51,274 nucleotides of DNA from Chlorogloea sp. CCALA 695 (GCF_003003885.1 NZ_PVWN01000028.1:1-51274); one strand, 5' to 3'. Shown: positions 18,322-28,564, numbered from the stretch's first letter. The notes: generated from the sequence alone by a model not told the origin. A program made the numbers and translations.

Positions 18322-20628
18322 ATGCAAATGTTTATGACAGTAAGAGCAAAGCGATCGCTAAAAGCATCACCCCAAGGTATTAACCTTGCTAAAAATGCTG
18401 TTTTAGCTTTTCCCACCAAAGTCGACTTAGCAGCAGATTTAGAAATCTCTCGTGCTACATTGCAAAAGTTTTTTGCTGGCAAACCTGTAGGTAGAGAGAA
18501 CTTTCATCATATCTGTCAAAAACTACAATTGCCTTGGCTTGATGTCGCTCAGTTAGACGAAGACAACATCGACAAACCATCAGCAGCAAGCCAAGACAAC
18601 ATTGATACTTTAGTAGAAGAAGTAAGAAGCAAAGGCTATGCGAGTATGCAGCAAAAATGCGGCATAATGCGCGTGCTAGATATGTCGCACCCAATAGATT
18701 TAGATGATATCTATACCAACGTCAATGTTTTAGAAAAAATTATTGGGAGACGGCGTTTAGGGGTTGCAGACTTACTTAAAGTATGCGTTGCTGATGATTT
18801 CAATCGTCCCGGCTTAGGGCAAATTATTCAAAACCGAGTACCAGGATTACAAGCACTAACAAATTATCCGAAACTTATTGTTTTGGGTAAGCCAGGAGCG
18901 GGCAAAACCACTTTTTTAAAACATTTGGCGAGTCAATGCAATTCCGGCAAGCTAGAAATTAATAAAGTGCCAATTTTTATTACTCTCAAAGACTTTGCTG
19001 AGAGTGAAAGTTGCCTGCACTTATTAGAATATGTGTCAGAGCAAATCATTAGTTATGGTATCAATAATACTGAAGCTACAGAACAAATATTAAGCCAAGG
19101 CAGGGGCTTAATATTGTTAGATGGGCTTGATGAGGTTCGGGAAACAGATTGCCACCGAGTCTTACAAGAAGTCCACACTTTTAGTGAAAGATTTCACAAG
19201 AATTACTTTGTTATTACTTGTCGAATTGCTACTCATGAATACACTTTAGAGCAATTTACTGAAGTAGAAATTGCTGACTTTGACGAACAGCAAATAACGA
19301 GCTTTGCCCGAAAATGGTTTACAGAGAAAGACCCTGTTAAAAGCTCCAGTTTTATAGAAAAACTCAAAAACAAACCCCCTATTCTGGAAATAGCAACTAA
19401 TCCTTTATTATTAACTATGCTATGTTTGATGTTTGAAGAAATAGCTGACTTTCCTGCTAATAGTTCCGAGCTTTATCAAGAAGGTTTGCACTTACTATTA
19501 CGGAAATGGGATGCGAAAAGAAATATTGAGCGAGCGCAAATATACAAAAAATTATCTTTACAGCATAAAGTAGATTTACTTAGTCAAATTGCTTTATTAA
19601 CCTTTAAGCGGGGCGATTATTTTTTCAAGCAAAATGAATTAGAACAACACATAGCTAATTATATTTGCAATTTACCTAATGCTAGTACCAAAATTGAGGT
19701 ATTGCAATTAGATAGTGAGGCAGTGGTCAAATCAATTGAAGCTCAACACGGACTATTGGTGGAAAGAGCGCGGGGAATTTATTCCTTTTCTCACTTGAGT
19801 TTCCAAGAGTATTTTACTGCCAAAGAAATTGTTTCAAGTTCCGATCCGCAAGTGTTAGAAACAACCTTACGGGAATTAGTCAGCAACCTTACTGAAAAAC
19901 GTTGGCGAGAAGTGTTTTTGTTAACGGTAGGAATGTTAAGAAATGCCGATTATTTGCTTTTAATGATGAAAGAGAAAGTTGATTTTTTGATTGCAAATAA
20001 TAAAAAACTGCAAAGTTTTCTTATTTGGCTAGATAAAAAATCTCGTGAGGTAGCTTCCAAGCATAAATTGAACAATATTAGAGCTTTTTACTTAGATTTG
20101 GATGTTGCTAGAAAACAAAACTCCGTTGGTAGTACGCTCGATTTAGCAAGAATGTTAGATGCTAGTTTTACACAAAAACTTTGCGCTGATTTAGCCCTGG
20201 ATCTTGCTTTAGATCGAACTTTAACACTTAAATACATTCTTGAATTTGCCAGCCAGCCTTTACAGGTATTTAAAAATGTATTAGCAAGGACTAAAGAGCG
20301 ATCGCAGAACGTTGATAGTAAGCTAAAACAGGCTATAAATCAGCTAGAGAATGAAATTCCTTGTTTGGATAACGACGAAAAGTTTAAACAATGGTGGGAA
20401 GTAAACAATTATGACTGGACGGAAAAATTAAGAGCGTTAATCATTTCCTATCGGGATTTTGGTTACGAATGGGACTTTAGTCATCAAGAATGGGACGACC
20501 TAAAACAATACTATGAAGCAAACCAATTATTAGTCAGTTGTCTTCATGCCAATAGCTATATGAGTCGACCAGTGCGTCAAAAAATAGAAGATACTTTACT
20601 TTTGCCAATTACGGAAATTAACAAGTAA
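18322..20628 (+). CDS. NACHT NTPase with N-terminal helix-turn-helix (bacterial NLR-like)
   Basis: 768 residues. Residues about 30-75 form a helix-turn-helix-like segment (VDLAADLEISRATLQKFF). A STAND/NACHT NTPase follows: Walker A GKPGAGKTT at 189-197, Walker B LLDGLDEV with D267, D270 and E271, and a winged region with FSHLSFQEYFTAKEI. The rest is helical and ends in a domain with FKQWWEVNNYDWTEKLRA and QYYEANQLLVSCL, recognisable from many cyanobacterial NACHT proteins. Bacterial NACHT proteins include antiphage NLR-like sensors; whether this one acts that way is inference. MTVRAK at 18334 is an alternative start. No partner gene is adjacent; it converges with the CheA gene 4 bases away. 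Confidence 0.85.
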   Translation: MQMFMTVRAKRSLKASPQGINLAKNAVLAFPTKVDLAADLEISRATLQKFFAGKPVGRENFHHICQKLQLPWLDVAQLDEDNIDKPSAASQDNIDTLVEEVRSKGYASMQQKCGIMRVLDMSHPIDLDDIYTNVNVLEKIIGRRRLGVADLLKVCVADDFNRPGLGQIIQNRVPGLQALTNYPKLIVLGKPGAGKTTFLKHLASQCNSGKLEINKVPIFITLKDFAESESCLHLLEYVSEQIISYGINNTEATEQILSQGRGLILLDGLDEVRETDCHRVLQEVHTFSERFHKNYFVITCRIATHEYTLEQFTEVEIADFDEQQITSFARKWFTEKDPVKSSSFIEKLKNKPPILEIATNPLLLTMLCLMFEEIADFPANSSELYQEGLHLLLRKWDAKRNIERAQIYKKLSLQHKVDLLSQIALLTFKRGDYFFKQNELEQHIANYICNLPNASTKIEVLQLDSEAVVKSIEAQHGLLVERARGIYSFSHLSFQEYFTAKEIVSSSDPQVLETTLRELVSNLTEKRWREVFLLTVGMLRNADYLLLMMKEKVDFLIANNKKLQSFLIWLDKKSREVASKHKLNNIRAFYLDLDVARKQNSVGSTLDLARMLDASFTQKLCADLALDLALDRTLTLKYILEFASQPLQVFKNVLARTKERSQNVDSKLKQAINQLENEIPCLDNDEKFKQWWEVNNYDWTEKLRALIISYRDFGYEWDFSHQEWDDLKQYYEANQLLVSCLHANSYMSRPVRQKIEDTLLLPITEINK

Positions 20629-20632
20629 AACC

Positions 20633-23326
20633 TTAAATTTTTTGTGGAGAACTTTTAGCTAACATTTGTTTAATAGTTTGAAGTAATTCATGTTCGTTAT
20701 ACGGCTTAGAAAAATAAGCTGTAGCTCCTAGTTGCATAGCTAATTGCCGATCTTTTGACCCACTGCGGGAAGTAAGCATAGCTATAGGTAATTGATTAAA
20801 CTTAGAGTTAGATTTCACCCGTCCTAAAAAGCCGTATCCATCTAAACGGGGCATATCAACATCACAAATTACAGCTTTAATTGGTAAAGCCGTTAAAAGC
20901 TTTTCTAAAGCTTCTTCTCCATCAATAGCCTGCTCTACTCGATAACCAGCTTTTTCTAAAGTTAAAGACAAAAAACGCCGGACATTAATAGAATCATCTA
21001 CTACCAAAATTGTATCTTTTTGACCTTCTACTTCCAAGTTAACAACTTTTTGGGGGGAATCTTCAAGCGCTAAATCGCTGCTATCAATCCAGTCGAGCAA
21101 TGCGGGAACATCTACTAGCGGTGCAACTCTCCCATCACCTAGAACCGCGCAGCTACTAAAACCTGGCGGCATAGCTATTCCCGGTTCTACTTGACGAATT
21201 ACAACTTCTTGTTCGCCAATTGAACGATTTACCAATAGTCCTAACCAAGCGTTGTTATGCTCAATTGTTAATACTGTTGGTTTATGCAGTGGTGTTTGCT
21301 CGAACTTTTGACGCGATTTTAACCATTTATCTAGTCGGATTAGAGGGGCAATATATCCTGACCAGCTAATAGCTTCCTTACCAGCAATTTGGCAAAATTG
21401 GTCAGGATTGGGCAGCAGCATTTCTCTAACAGAGTCGCAAAGAAACGCTAATAACATCCCATTACTTTCAACTAAAACTACTTTGGCAACGGATAAAGTT
21501 AAGGGAACGCTGAGGGTAAAAGTTGTACCGACTCCTAACTGAGTATCAACTTTAATATCACCGCCAATTTGTCTTAAATTGGTGCGAACAATATCCATTC
21601 CTACACCTCTGCCAGACAAAGTTGTTACTTGACTTGCTGTGCTAAATCCTGGGTCAAAAATTAGACTTAAAAGCTCCTCGCTACTTTGGGGATTTAGCCC
21701 TAATTGTTGAGCTTTAGAGCGGATTTGCTCTAAATTAATTCCCCCACCATCATCTTTAACAGTAATTATAATTTGGTTGCTTTGGGAAACTGCTTTAATT
21801 TCAATTACCCCCACTGCTTTTTTACCCAAACTAGAGCGAATTTCTGGCTTTTCTATCCCATGATCGAAAGCATTGCGTAGCAGGTGCATCAAAGGATTAT
21901 TTAAAACTTCTAAAATACTGCGATCAATAAGAGTTTGGTCGCCGCTAATTTTGAACTCAACATTTTTGCCGTATTCTGAAGCAAGTTCGCGAATAAACCG
22001 AGGAAATCTAGAAACTAGATCGGCAAAAGGACGCATTCGGACTTTCGTTAAGCTAGTTTGCAATTGTTTGGCAACCCGATTTAGTTCGCTGACACTGCGA
22101 TCAGCCTCTTCCAAAGTCAGGTCAATATCATTAGTAACTTCTTGCAATCGCACAAGATCTTGAACCATCGCTTGAGGCAAAAAATATCGATTACTTTGGT
22201 CAGTAATATTTCCTTGGCTAACCAATAAATTGCTATCTAAGTTTTGCATTGTCCGTACTCGCGATTTGAGCAAGCTACTCAAACTACGGAGCCTTTCTGT
22301 ATACACATTGACGCTATTACGCGCAATAGTTAGCTCTCCAAACCAGTCATTAAGGCGATCGAGTAGTTTGATTGGTACTCGCACCGTGCTGTCTAAATAT
22401 TCTTGATCATCCTTAGTTGCAGCTAATCCTGATAGGCTAATACTTTTCGGTTCGGTAACAGCAACTTTTTCTCCCTCCAGAAATGGGACTAATTCGCCTT
22501 CTAACTGAGGAAGCTCAAATGTTGGTAAGAGAAAATCGAGCAATGGAGAGTCTTCTTGACTGTCAGGGGCGGTAATTAGACTGTTTGAGAGGGTACTAAG
22601 TTCGCCACAGCATATAGTTGCTTGGGTTGTCCGCCAAGCTTGCAAAGCTGATTTAGCAATTTCTAGAGTGCGATCGCTGTTTGTTTCTAATTGTTGCACC
22701 ACCGACTCGCATAAGCTAGTAAAGGCTTGTAGCTGTAACATTTCCCCCAATCCACCCAATTCTTGAGCCATAAGTGTTACTTCAGCTTGTAACTCAATAG
22801 CTGAAGGATTGGCGGCTAGCAGCGATTCTAAACGCTGCAAATATTCTTCTACTTCGGTTTCAAAAATCAACCCTGCCATAGCTTGCCCGTCTTCAGGCAT
22901 CAAGGCTATAGAATCGTCAGAGGATTGAGCGTCACCAAGTAAGGTTTGTAATTGTGCAAAAGCCTGATTAGCTGTTTCTAAACATTGCTTGTCGTTGGAG
23001 TCGCCACGAAAGTTTAATTTTACTACTTGACTCAAACAATCAACCCCAACTAGCAAGAGCTTTTCTACTTCTTGATTTATCAAACTTGGCCCTGATTTTA
23101 AAATTTTAAAAAAATCTTCAAGGCGATGAGCTAAACTGCTTAAAATCTGGAATCCCATCATGGCAGCACCGCCCTTAATAGAGTGAGCGGCTCGTAATAT
23201 CGCATCGATTTGGTGACTGCTATTATTACTTGCTAATTGTGACAGCGCCGATTCAATATTTCTAATATATTCTTCAGCTTCTTCTAAAAATTGCTGTCTA
23301 ATTTCTGCTTCTTTGTCTTGAGACAT
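20633..23326 (-). CDS. pixL: CheA-type hybrid histidine kinase (PixL-like)
   Basis: 897 residues. The domains are an N-terminal HPt with phosphorylated H48 (AAHSIKGGAAMMG), a linker that includes a second HPt-like helical part lacking a clear His, a dimerisation region (VRVPIKLLDRLNDWFGEL), a GHKL ATPase (NPLMHLLRNAFDHGIE, VKDDGGGI and GRGVGMDIV), a CheW-like domain and a C-terminal receiver (ILVVDDSINVRRFL, AVICDVDMPRLDGYG). This CheA-plus-receiver layout is usual for cyanobacterial PixL/Hik18-type kinases of phototaxis. Here it lies on the opposite strand, 3.5 kb from the pixGHIJ-like genes, not downstream of them. It follows the kinase/phosphatase pair by 44 bases and may be co-transcribed. 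Confidence 0.85.
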   Translation of the reverse strand: MSQDKEAEIRQQFLEEAEEYIRNIESALSQLASNNSSHQIDAILRAAHSIKGGAAMMGFQILSSLAHRLEDFFKILKSGPSLINQEVEKLLLVGVDCLSQVVKLNFRGDSNDKQCLETANQAFAQLQTLLGDAQSSDDSIALMPEDGQAMAGLIFETEVEEYLQRLESLLAANPSAIELQAEVTLMAQELGGLGEMLQLQAFTSLCESVVQQLETNSDRTLEIAKSALQAWRTTQATICCGELSTLSNSLITAPDSQEDSPLLDFLLPTFELPQLEGELVPFLEGEKVAVTEPKSISLSGLAATKDDQEYLDSTVRVPIKLLDRLNDWFGELTIARNSVNVYTERLRSLSSLLKSRVRTMQNLDSNLLVSQGNITDQSNRYFLPQAMVQDLVRLQEVTNDIDLTLEEADRSVSELNRVAKQLQTSLTKVRMRPFADLVSRFPRFIRELASEYGKNVEFKISGDQTLIDRSILEVLNNPLMHLLRNAFDHGIEKPEIRSSLGKKAVGVIEIKAVSQSNQIIITVKDDGGGINLEQIRSKAQQLGLNPQSSEELLSLIFDPGFSTASQVTTLSGRGVGMDIVRTNLRQIGGDIKVDTQLGVGTTFTLSVPLTLSVAKVVLVESNGMLLAFLCDSVREMLLPNPDQFCQIAGKEAISWSGYIAPLIRLDKWLKSRQKFEQTPLHKPTVLTIEHNNAWLGLLVNRSIGEQEVVIRQVEPGIAMPPGFSSCAVLGDGRVAPLVDVPALLDWIDSSDLALEDSPQKVVNLEVEGQKDTILVVDDSINVRRFLSLTLEKAGYRVEQAIDGEEALEKLLTALPIKAVICDVDMPRLDGYGFLGRVKSNSKFNQLPIAMLTSRSGSKDRQLAMQLGATAYFSKPYNEHELLQTIKQMLAKSSPQKI

Positions 23327-23370
23327 GGCATTATTTTTATATATATTCTAAAATCAAGATTTTTTAGCTT

Positions 23371-25458
23371 TTATTTTGTCTTAGCCTGTTGCGGCTTTGC
23401 AAAACCGGGTGCTTGGGAGTTATTCAATAACGCTTTGCAACCACTTTCTATTTCTAAACAGATATTACCAAGATGATCTAAAGCTGCTTGGCGCTGGGGG
23501 AAATCGCCACGAGCAAGAAATAGGTTGGCTGCCGTTTGGATGCTTGCGATCGCTTGCCAATAATTAACTTCGCCTTTCCCAGTGCTTTTAGCTAATTCGT
23601 ACAACACATTGCCTTTTTCTATATGCGCCTCTGCCAACTGGGGATCTAATTGCAGTGCAAACTCAAAATCTTTAAGGGCTTTTTGATCACCTTGATTAGA
23701 GTCGCTACTATTTTGGGCTAATTTACGCTGGGTAATGCCGCGTTTGACATAAGAAATTGCATTATTAGGATTTTTATTAATGGCTAGATTAAAATCGGCG
23801 ATCGCCGCCTTATATTCGTTTTTAGCATTGGGGCTATATTCTGCCATCTCATAACGAACAATTCCTCGACTAAGATAGGCTTCTGCTTCGTTAGGATTGA
23901 GCTTGAGAGCGCTATTAAAATCTTTAATCGCTATTTTGTATTCTTCGTCAGGATTGCCGCTATTTTGAGCATTTTCATAAAGCGCATTCCCACGCTCGAC
24001 ATAAGCTTGAGGATCATTTGGGTTAAGATTTACAGCGCGATCAAAGTTTTCTACTGCTCCGTCATAGTCTTCATATTTAGAAGATATCCTTCCTTGATAA
24101 AGATACTTAGAAGCCTGATTAGAATCTATGGTTGGGTTATAAGTCGTAACTTCTTCGTGAGCCGGAAAAAGAGTTGAGCTAATTTTGCTGGAAAGTTTAA
24201 AGTCTTTAACTATCAGCATTAACCCAAATAGTCCACTCGCTCCTACACCAACAGCGCCTAACATTGCTGTACTAAATCTTTGCTTGTGGCGGTACTGGCG
24301 ACTAATTGTGGCAGTGGGAGCTTGACGATAAAAACTCGCTGCCACCTGATTTTTTGGCAATACAAGGGTAGGCTTAGGTCTTTTAACGGGTTGTAAGTGC
24401 TGTCCTTTTTGCACTGTTTGAGTGGAAGGAAAGGGGTCTCGCCCATTGAGCCTAAGAGTTCTTTCGCACCAGGGACAATAGCTCAAATGCTTGCCGTGAA
24501 GATGATGAATATTGACTTTACAGGTAATTAAATCGCGTTCAGCAACACTCAGCGCACTTTGCCAAGTTTGTGCCGTCGGGCGCAGTTGCGGATTGTGATG
24601 ACCTTCTTCAAAACAACGGATAAATAGCAGTTGCAAAGCTGGGTGCAATAACTCGAACTTAGGAGCGATAGGAGTAGGCAAGTAAGGTACGCGCCGCCGA
24701 CTATAAACAAAGTGTCCTTCAGCTATTCGAGTTTCGTAGGGTGGTGCGTCACCGCTACCTTGATACACGCCTGCAAAGGGGTGTGTACCTTCCATTAGTA
24801 GCTGAAATATTAAAACTGCCAGCCCAAATAAATCATGTTCTGGGTGGCGATCTAGCTGGGCGAAACTCTGCCCCTGGAGTTCGGGAGGGGTAAATTCTGG
24901 CTTACCCACAGCGCAACGGTAGATTTCGCCATTACGTTCATTTGTGACTTGAAACGAATCAGTATCTACTAAGGTAATTAAAGCTGTGTTACTAACTAAA
25001 ATATTTGATTCGTTTACATCGCCAATACAATAGCCGCGAGCGTGAAGTGCGCCAAAGGCGGCGGCAAGATTGCGAGCGGTACGATGTAAATAAAGATAGT
25101 TAAAAAAGGGACTTTTTTGGCGACGGGTTTTTGGATTGTAAAAGTCTAACAGCGAGTGCATTTCTTTAACTCGCGTCATCAAAAAGCCCACTACTTTTTG
25201 TTTTTCATCAGTTGTCCGCAGTACGTCTACAGGCCAAGCAATAGAGATATGATCTTTGCTGGCGGCGGGGTTGTCTGGCGGGTTAGCCAGCATCAACATT
25301 AGCTTATTGGCACGGGCTTCGGTGGGCTTGTGATAAACTTTTGCCACTAGAGTTTCATCTTGCGGCACTCTATAAACTTTTGCCTCGCCTCCATGTCCTA
25401 GACTTGAGGTGGGGTCTATAGTAATAATTTGGGTGTCTAGTTGACGTTTTAACCTCAT
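23371..25458 (-). CDS. Ser/Thr protein kinase with TPR repeats
   Basis: 695 residues. The kinase domain (about 10-300) has a glycine loop LGHGGEAKVYRV, catalytic lysine in VAKVYHK, catalytic loop GDVNESNILV and the metal-binding DTD in place of DFG. That variant is typical of the YegI/Ter-associated kinase family. A small CPWC motif with nearby histidines follows, then one membrane helix (LGAVGVGASGLFGLMLIV), then about five tetratricopeptide repeats to the C-terminus. The TPR part would lie on the other side of the membrane. A PP2C phosphatase gene ends 4 bases upstream, so kinase and phosphatase form a reversible phosphorylation pair. Confidence 0.85.
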   Translation of the reverse strand: MRLKRQLDTQIITIDPTSSLGHGGEAKVYRVPQDETLVAKVYHKPTEARANKLMLMLANPPDNPAASKDHISIAWPVDVLRTTDEKQKVVGFLMTRVKEMHSLLDFYNPKTRRQKSPFFNYLYLHRTARNLAAAFGALHARGYCIGDVNESNILVSNTALITLVDTDSFQVTNERNGEIYRCAVGKPEFTPPELQGQSFAQLDRHPEHDLFGLAVLIFQLLMEGTHPFAGVYQGSGDAPPYETRIAEGHFVYSRRRVPYLPTPIAPKFELLHPALQLLFIRCFEEGHHNPQLRPTAQTWQSALSVAERDLITCKVNIHHLHGKHLSYCPWCERTLRLNGRDPFPSTQTVQKGQHLQPVKRPKPTLVLPKNQVAASFYRQAPTATISRQYRHKQRFSTAMLGAVGVGASGLFGLMLIVKDFKLSSKISSTLFPAHEEVTTYNPTIDSNQASKYLYQGRISSKYEDYDGAVENFDRAVNLNPNDPQAYVERGNALYENAQNSGNPDEEYKIAIKDFNSALKLNPNEAEAYLSRGIVRYEMAEYSPNAKNEYKAAIADFNLAINKNPNNAISYVKRGITQRKLAQNSSDSNQGDQKALKDFEFALQLDPQLAEAHIEKGNVLYELAKSTGKGEVNYWQAIASIQTAANLFLARGDFPQRQAALDHLGNICLEIESGCKALLNNSQAPGFAKPQQAKTK

Positions 25459-25462
25459 GGCA

Positions 25463-26257
25463 TTAGTTCACTATAGTCGCCAGTAAAAGTGTTAGATCGT
25501 CATCAGTTCGCGTGCTAATACGTTCCGATCGCAAAAATGCTACTAATTGCTCTTGAGCTTCTGTGGGGCTAGTTACATCAGCGACAAATTTAAACATCGG
25601 GAAAAAAAAGGGTGCATGAGGTTTACCTCCACTCATTTCTAAAGCTAACATTTGCAGTCCGTCCGATAGCATGGCAATATTAGCTACAACTCCACGCCAG
25701 ACTTTTACTTGAATATTCTCCAAAGCGTTGGGGGAAACTAAAAAAATTGTTTCGTTAACGTATTCTCCTCGCTGCGGTGTGGTGAGGGAGATTATGTTTC
25801 CCGTGCGATCGCACCCTACAGCTACACCATCACCTACTTGGACGGCGGCGATTAGATTTGGCGTAGCTACAACAATAATTAAAGTAGTAGCTAATTCTCT
25901 TGAGGTGACTTTACAGGCGATCGCTTCTTCCTCTACCGCTTTTTTTGCCGCTTCTAGGGCGTTAGTTAGCAGTAATTGCCATTTTTGATCGTCCTCCTCC
26001 TCAGCGTCTTGAACTCCATACTGCAAGCGGATTGTTTCGACGGCGGTTTGAGAAGCGACAATCGCTCCTATTTTTCCCAAACTTGCACTACCCGCACCAT
26101 CGGCTACCGCCGCCACTAATACCCCTTCTGGCAATAGCTCCCAATGATGAGCATCTTGACAATGTTGTTTTACTTTTTCATGGCTTTTTCCCAGCACTGA
26201 AGCTGCTACTACCCGCCAGCAATCTACGTTTTGAGATATCGGTTCGTCTGTCTGCAT
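25463..26257 (-). CDS. PP2C-type Ser/Thr phosphatase
   Basis: 264 residues of the PPM/PP2C family. The metal-binding motif AVADGAGSASLGKIGA near residue 50, ATTLIIVV in the core, MLSDGLQML and the C-terminal RTDDDLTLLLA all match. The N-terminal WRVVAASVLGKSHEKVKQHCQDAHHWE corresponds to the conserved glutamine/aspartate entry of this subgroup. It is the first gene of a probable PP2C-kinase-CheA transcription unit. Its natural partner is the adjacent kinase. In related bacterial sets a third gene with a von Willebrand A domain is present; none is seen here. Confidence 0.85.
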   Translation of the reverse strand: MQTDEPISQNVDCWRVVAASVLGKSHEKVKQHCQDAHHWELLPEGVLVAAVADGAGSASLGKIGAIVASQTAVETIRLQYGVQDAEEEDDQKWQLLLTNALEAAKKAVEEEAIACKVTSRELATTLIIVVATPNLIAAVQVGDGVAVGCDRTGNIISLTTPQRGEYVNETIFLVSPNALENIQVKVWRGVVANIAMLSDGLQMLALEMSGGKPHAPFFFPMFKFVADVTSPTEAQEQLVAFLRSERISTRTDDDLTLLLATIVN

Positions 26258-26853
26258 TTTTGCTTAGTATCCACTTGCATTTAGTAGCAGGGGGTAGCCA
26301 CGATAGTTTTTAGCTGACAATGTTGAGATTATCTTCTTTACCGATTCTAACTATATTTAGCGTTAGTGAGTCTACAAGTTGCTCTGCTATCTAGTTGTAC
26401 AGACAATTGTATTGAGTGAACGGACTACTTTCACTTTACACCATATATTTAATCGCCGAATAGAAACAATTTTCCTTCAAACGCTAAGTTTAAGATAAAT
26501 AAGTCTGTTTTTTTGCTGCTTTAACTATCTATTGCCGTGTTCCTAGCGGCGATCTCCGCTATATTAACCAGTAGCTTGTATATTTTTATACAAATAAGCT
26601 GTCAAAGGTGACAACAAAAATATCGAAGTTTCTGCTGGATGTTGCACTTAGCAAATCTCGTTCTAAAATTATTTGTATAATGGATTATTCTTAATTATTT
26701 GTAGCTTTGACTAAAAGTGTTAATAATAAGATCGATGGGGTTGAAATAAGTTTAAGCTTATTGAGATAGTTAAACTTATAGTTTAATTTAATGAACTTTT
26801 GGGATTTCATAAAATTTGATCTTATTAAAATTTGCTTAAGGAACAAGTGCTAA
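26258..26853. other. Divergent intergenic region, PP2C / pixG
   Basis: 596 bases without a visible gene. It contains a perfect inverted repeat, TTAAACT at 26770-26776 and AGTTTAA at 26780-26786 with a TAT spacer, 68 bases before pixG. It also has the direct repeat AATTATTTGTA at about 26669 and 26694, with a TATAAT embedded near 26675. These are candidate control elements for the sensory operon. The long AT-rich leader fits a separately controlled promoter on each side. Confidence 0.4.
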
Positions 26854-28170
26854 ATGACTAGCTGTGGAACCTTTCAAAAACTACGCCCGCTCAGTTTGTT
26901 AACTCATTTATCTAATTCTTACGATAGCGCGCACCTAAAAGTAGTGAGCAATTCAGTTGCTTGGTCAATCTATCTAGAAAACGGTAAAATAACTTATGCT
27001 TCTCATTCGGTAGAACCTTTTGATCGTCTTGATTGTCATTTGCGTCGCCTAGCTTCTAGAATGCCCTCTTTAAGCAGTGAAACTCGTGCCAAGCTGAGGT
27101 TAATGTTTGAAAACGATTTAAGCGGAGAGCAATTAAATATAAACTCTGAGTATCAAGCTATTTGCTGGTTAATTGAGCGTCAGCATTTAACAGAAGATCA
27201 AGCAAAAATTTTAATTGAAGGGTTAGTTAAAGAAGTAATAGAATCATTTTTATTAGTTGAACAAGGTAGCTATGAGTTACATAGTTTTCCAGAAACAACT
27301 TCCTATTTAACTAAGCTTGACTTATCAAGCTTAGTTAAATATGCTCAAAAGCAGTTGCAAGCTTGGCAATCTCTAGCACCGGAATTAAGCTCACCATATC
27401 AATGTCCTTACTTAGCTTCTTCTTCTCTAAATCAAAAGTTGACTTCAGAATTACGCCAAAAACTAACAGCAATTTTAAAAGGATTTAGTTTTCGTCATTT
27501 AGCGATTTTACTCAATCAAGACGAACTTCGTTTAGCCCAAAGCTTGTATCCCTATATTAAGGCAGGAAACATACTACTACAACCTCCCTCTGCACCTTTT
27601 GATTGTTTACCAAGTTTTGTTAAGTCTGCAAAGGAACCAACAAAAAATTATTTATTACCATTAGAAATTACTGCTAATAAAAGCGTTACTGCTATTTTAG
27701 CTCCATCATCTCCTGAGTTACCAGAAATTTCGCCGCCAAATCCTCCAAGGGTAAACATTGTGGTAGAACCAATTAACAATCTACCAGAAACACAAACAAA
27801 TAAAAAAACCTATAAAATTGTTTGCGTAGATGATAGCCCAGCAATGTTAAGAGAAATTAGCTATTTTCTAGATGATGAAAGTTTTGCTGTCTCTACAATT
27901 AGCGATCCAATTAAAGCTTTGATGCAGATAGTTAGACTTAAGCCAGACTTGATATTGTTAGATGTAAAAATGGCAGGAATAGATGGCTATGAGCTATGTC
28001 GCTTATTAAGAAATCACTCATTTTTTAAAACTACACCAATTATTATGGTAACGGGAAATACCGGGATTATAGATAGAGTTAAAGCTAAAATGGTAGGAGC
28101 ATCAGGCTATTTAACTAAACCCTTTGCTCAAGCCGACTTATTAAAAATTGTATTTAGGCATTTATCTTAA
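26854..28170 (+). CDS. pixG: PatA/PixG-type response regulator
   Basis: 438 residues. The N-terminal PATAN domain (about 1-200) is recognised by SLLTHLSNSYDSAHLKVVSNSVAWSIYLENGKITYASHS. A proline-rich linker (about 280-305) leads to a C-terminal receiver domain with VCVDDSPAMLREI, phosphoacceptor Asp in LILLDVKMAGIDGYE, and TKPFAQADLL. PatA-type regulators include PixG (phototaxis) and PatA (heterocyst pattern); the following pixH-, pixI- and pixJ-like genes favour PixG. PATAN domains are thought to contact the motor or pilus machinery. AAGGAA precedes the ATG. First gene of the plus-strand operon. Confidence 0.82.
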   Translation: MTSCGTFQKLRPLSLLTHLSNSYDSAHLKVVSNSVAWSIYLENGKITYASHSVEPFDRLDCHLRRLASRMPSLSSETRAKLRLMFENDLSGEQLNINSEYQAICWLIERQHLTEDQAKILIEGLVKEVIESFLLVEQGSYELHSFPETTSYLTKLDLSSLVKYAQKQLQAWQSLAPELSSPYQCPYLASSSLNQKLTSELRQKLTAILKGFSFRHLAILLNQDELRLAQSLYPYIKAGNILLQPPSAPFDCLPSFVKSAKEPTKNYLLPLEITANKSVTAILAPSSPELPEISPPNPPRVNIVVEPINNLPETQTNKKTYKIVCVDDSPAMLREISYFLDDESFAVSTISDPIKALMQIVRLKPDLILLDVKMAGIDGYELCRLLRNHSFFKTTPIIMVTGNTGIIDRVKAKMVGASGYLTKPFAQADLLKIVFRHLS

Positions 28171-28198
28171 TAAAACGATTAAGAGGGCGACAAGAATT

Positions 28199-28561
28199 TT
28201 GAGTACAGTTTTATTAGTGGAAGATACGCGAAGTCTATTAGATTTGATAGCTGGATACTTGCGCGATGGCGGTCACACAGTAATCATGACAGATAATGCT
28301 AAAGATGCTTTATTTGAGGCAATAAAACAACAGCCTGATGCAATTATAACTGACGTAGTCATGCCAGGAATGAGTGGGTTTGAATTATGTCGTCAACTTA
28401 AAAGTAATCCAGCTACCGAGCAAGTGCCAATTATTATTTGCAGTTCAAAATCTGGCAAAATAGACCAATTGTGGGGAAAAAAGCAAGGTGCAGATGCTTA
28501 TGTAACAAAGCCATTTACAAAAGAACAATTGCTACTGGTAATTAAATCGGTGGTGGGTTAA
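28199..28561 (+). CDS. pixH: CheY-like receiver (PixH-like)
   Basis: A 120-residue single receiver domain starting at TTG 28199 (MSTVLLVEDTRSLLDLIAGYL), with AAGAGGG upstream. An earlier in-frame TTG at 28148 would overlap pixG and has no ribosome site. The phosphoacceptor is the Asp in AIITDVVMPGMSGFE; the switch residue region is IICSSKSG and the lysine is in TKPFTKEQ. As in other PixH/PilH-type proteins it probably competes with PixG for phosphate from the CheA kinase. It lies 28 bases after pixG and 3 bases before the CheW-like gene. Confidence 0.85.
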   Translation: MSTVLLVEDTRSLLDLIAGYLRDGGHTVIMTDNAKDALFEAIKQQPDAIITDVVMPGMSGFELCRQLKSNPATEQVPIIICSSKSGKIDQLWGKKQGADAYVTKPFTKEQLLLVIKSVVG

Positions 28562-28564
28562 TTA

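Noticed and set aside
26258-26853. Search for a von Willebrand A (TerY-like) gene to complete a kinase-phosphatase triad
   Set aside because: No frame longer than noise with a DxSxS metal motif is present in the 596 bases.
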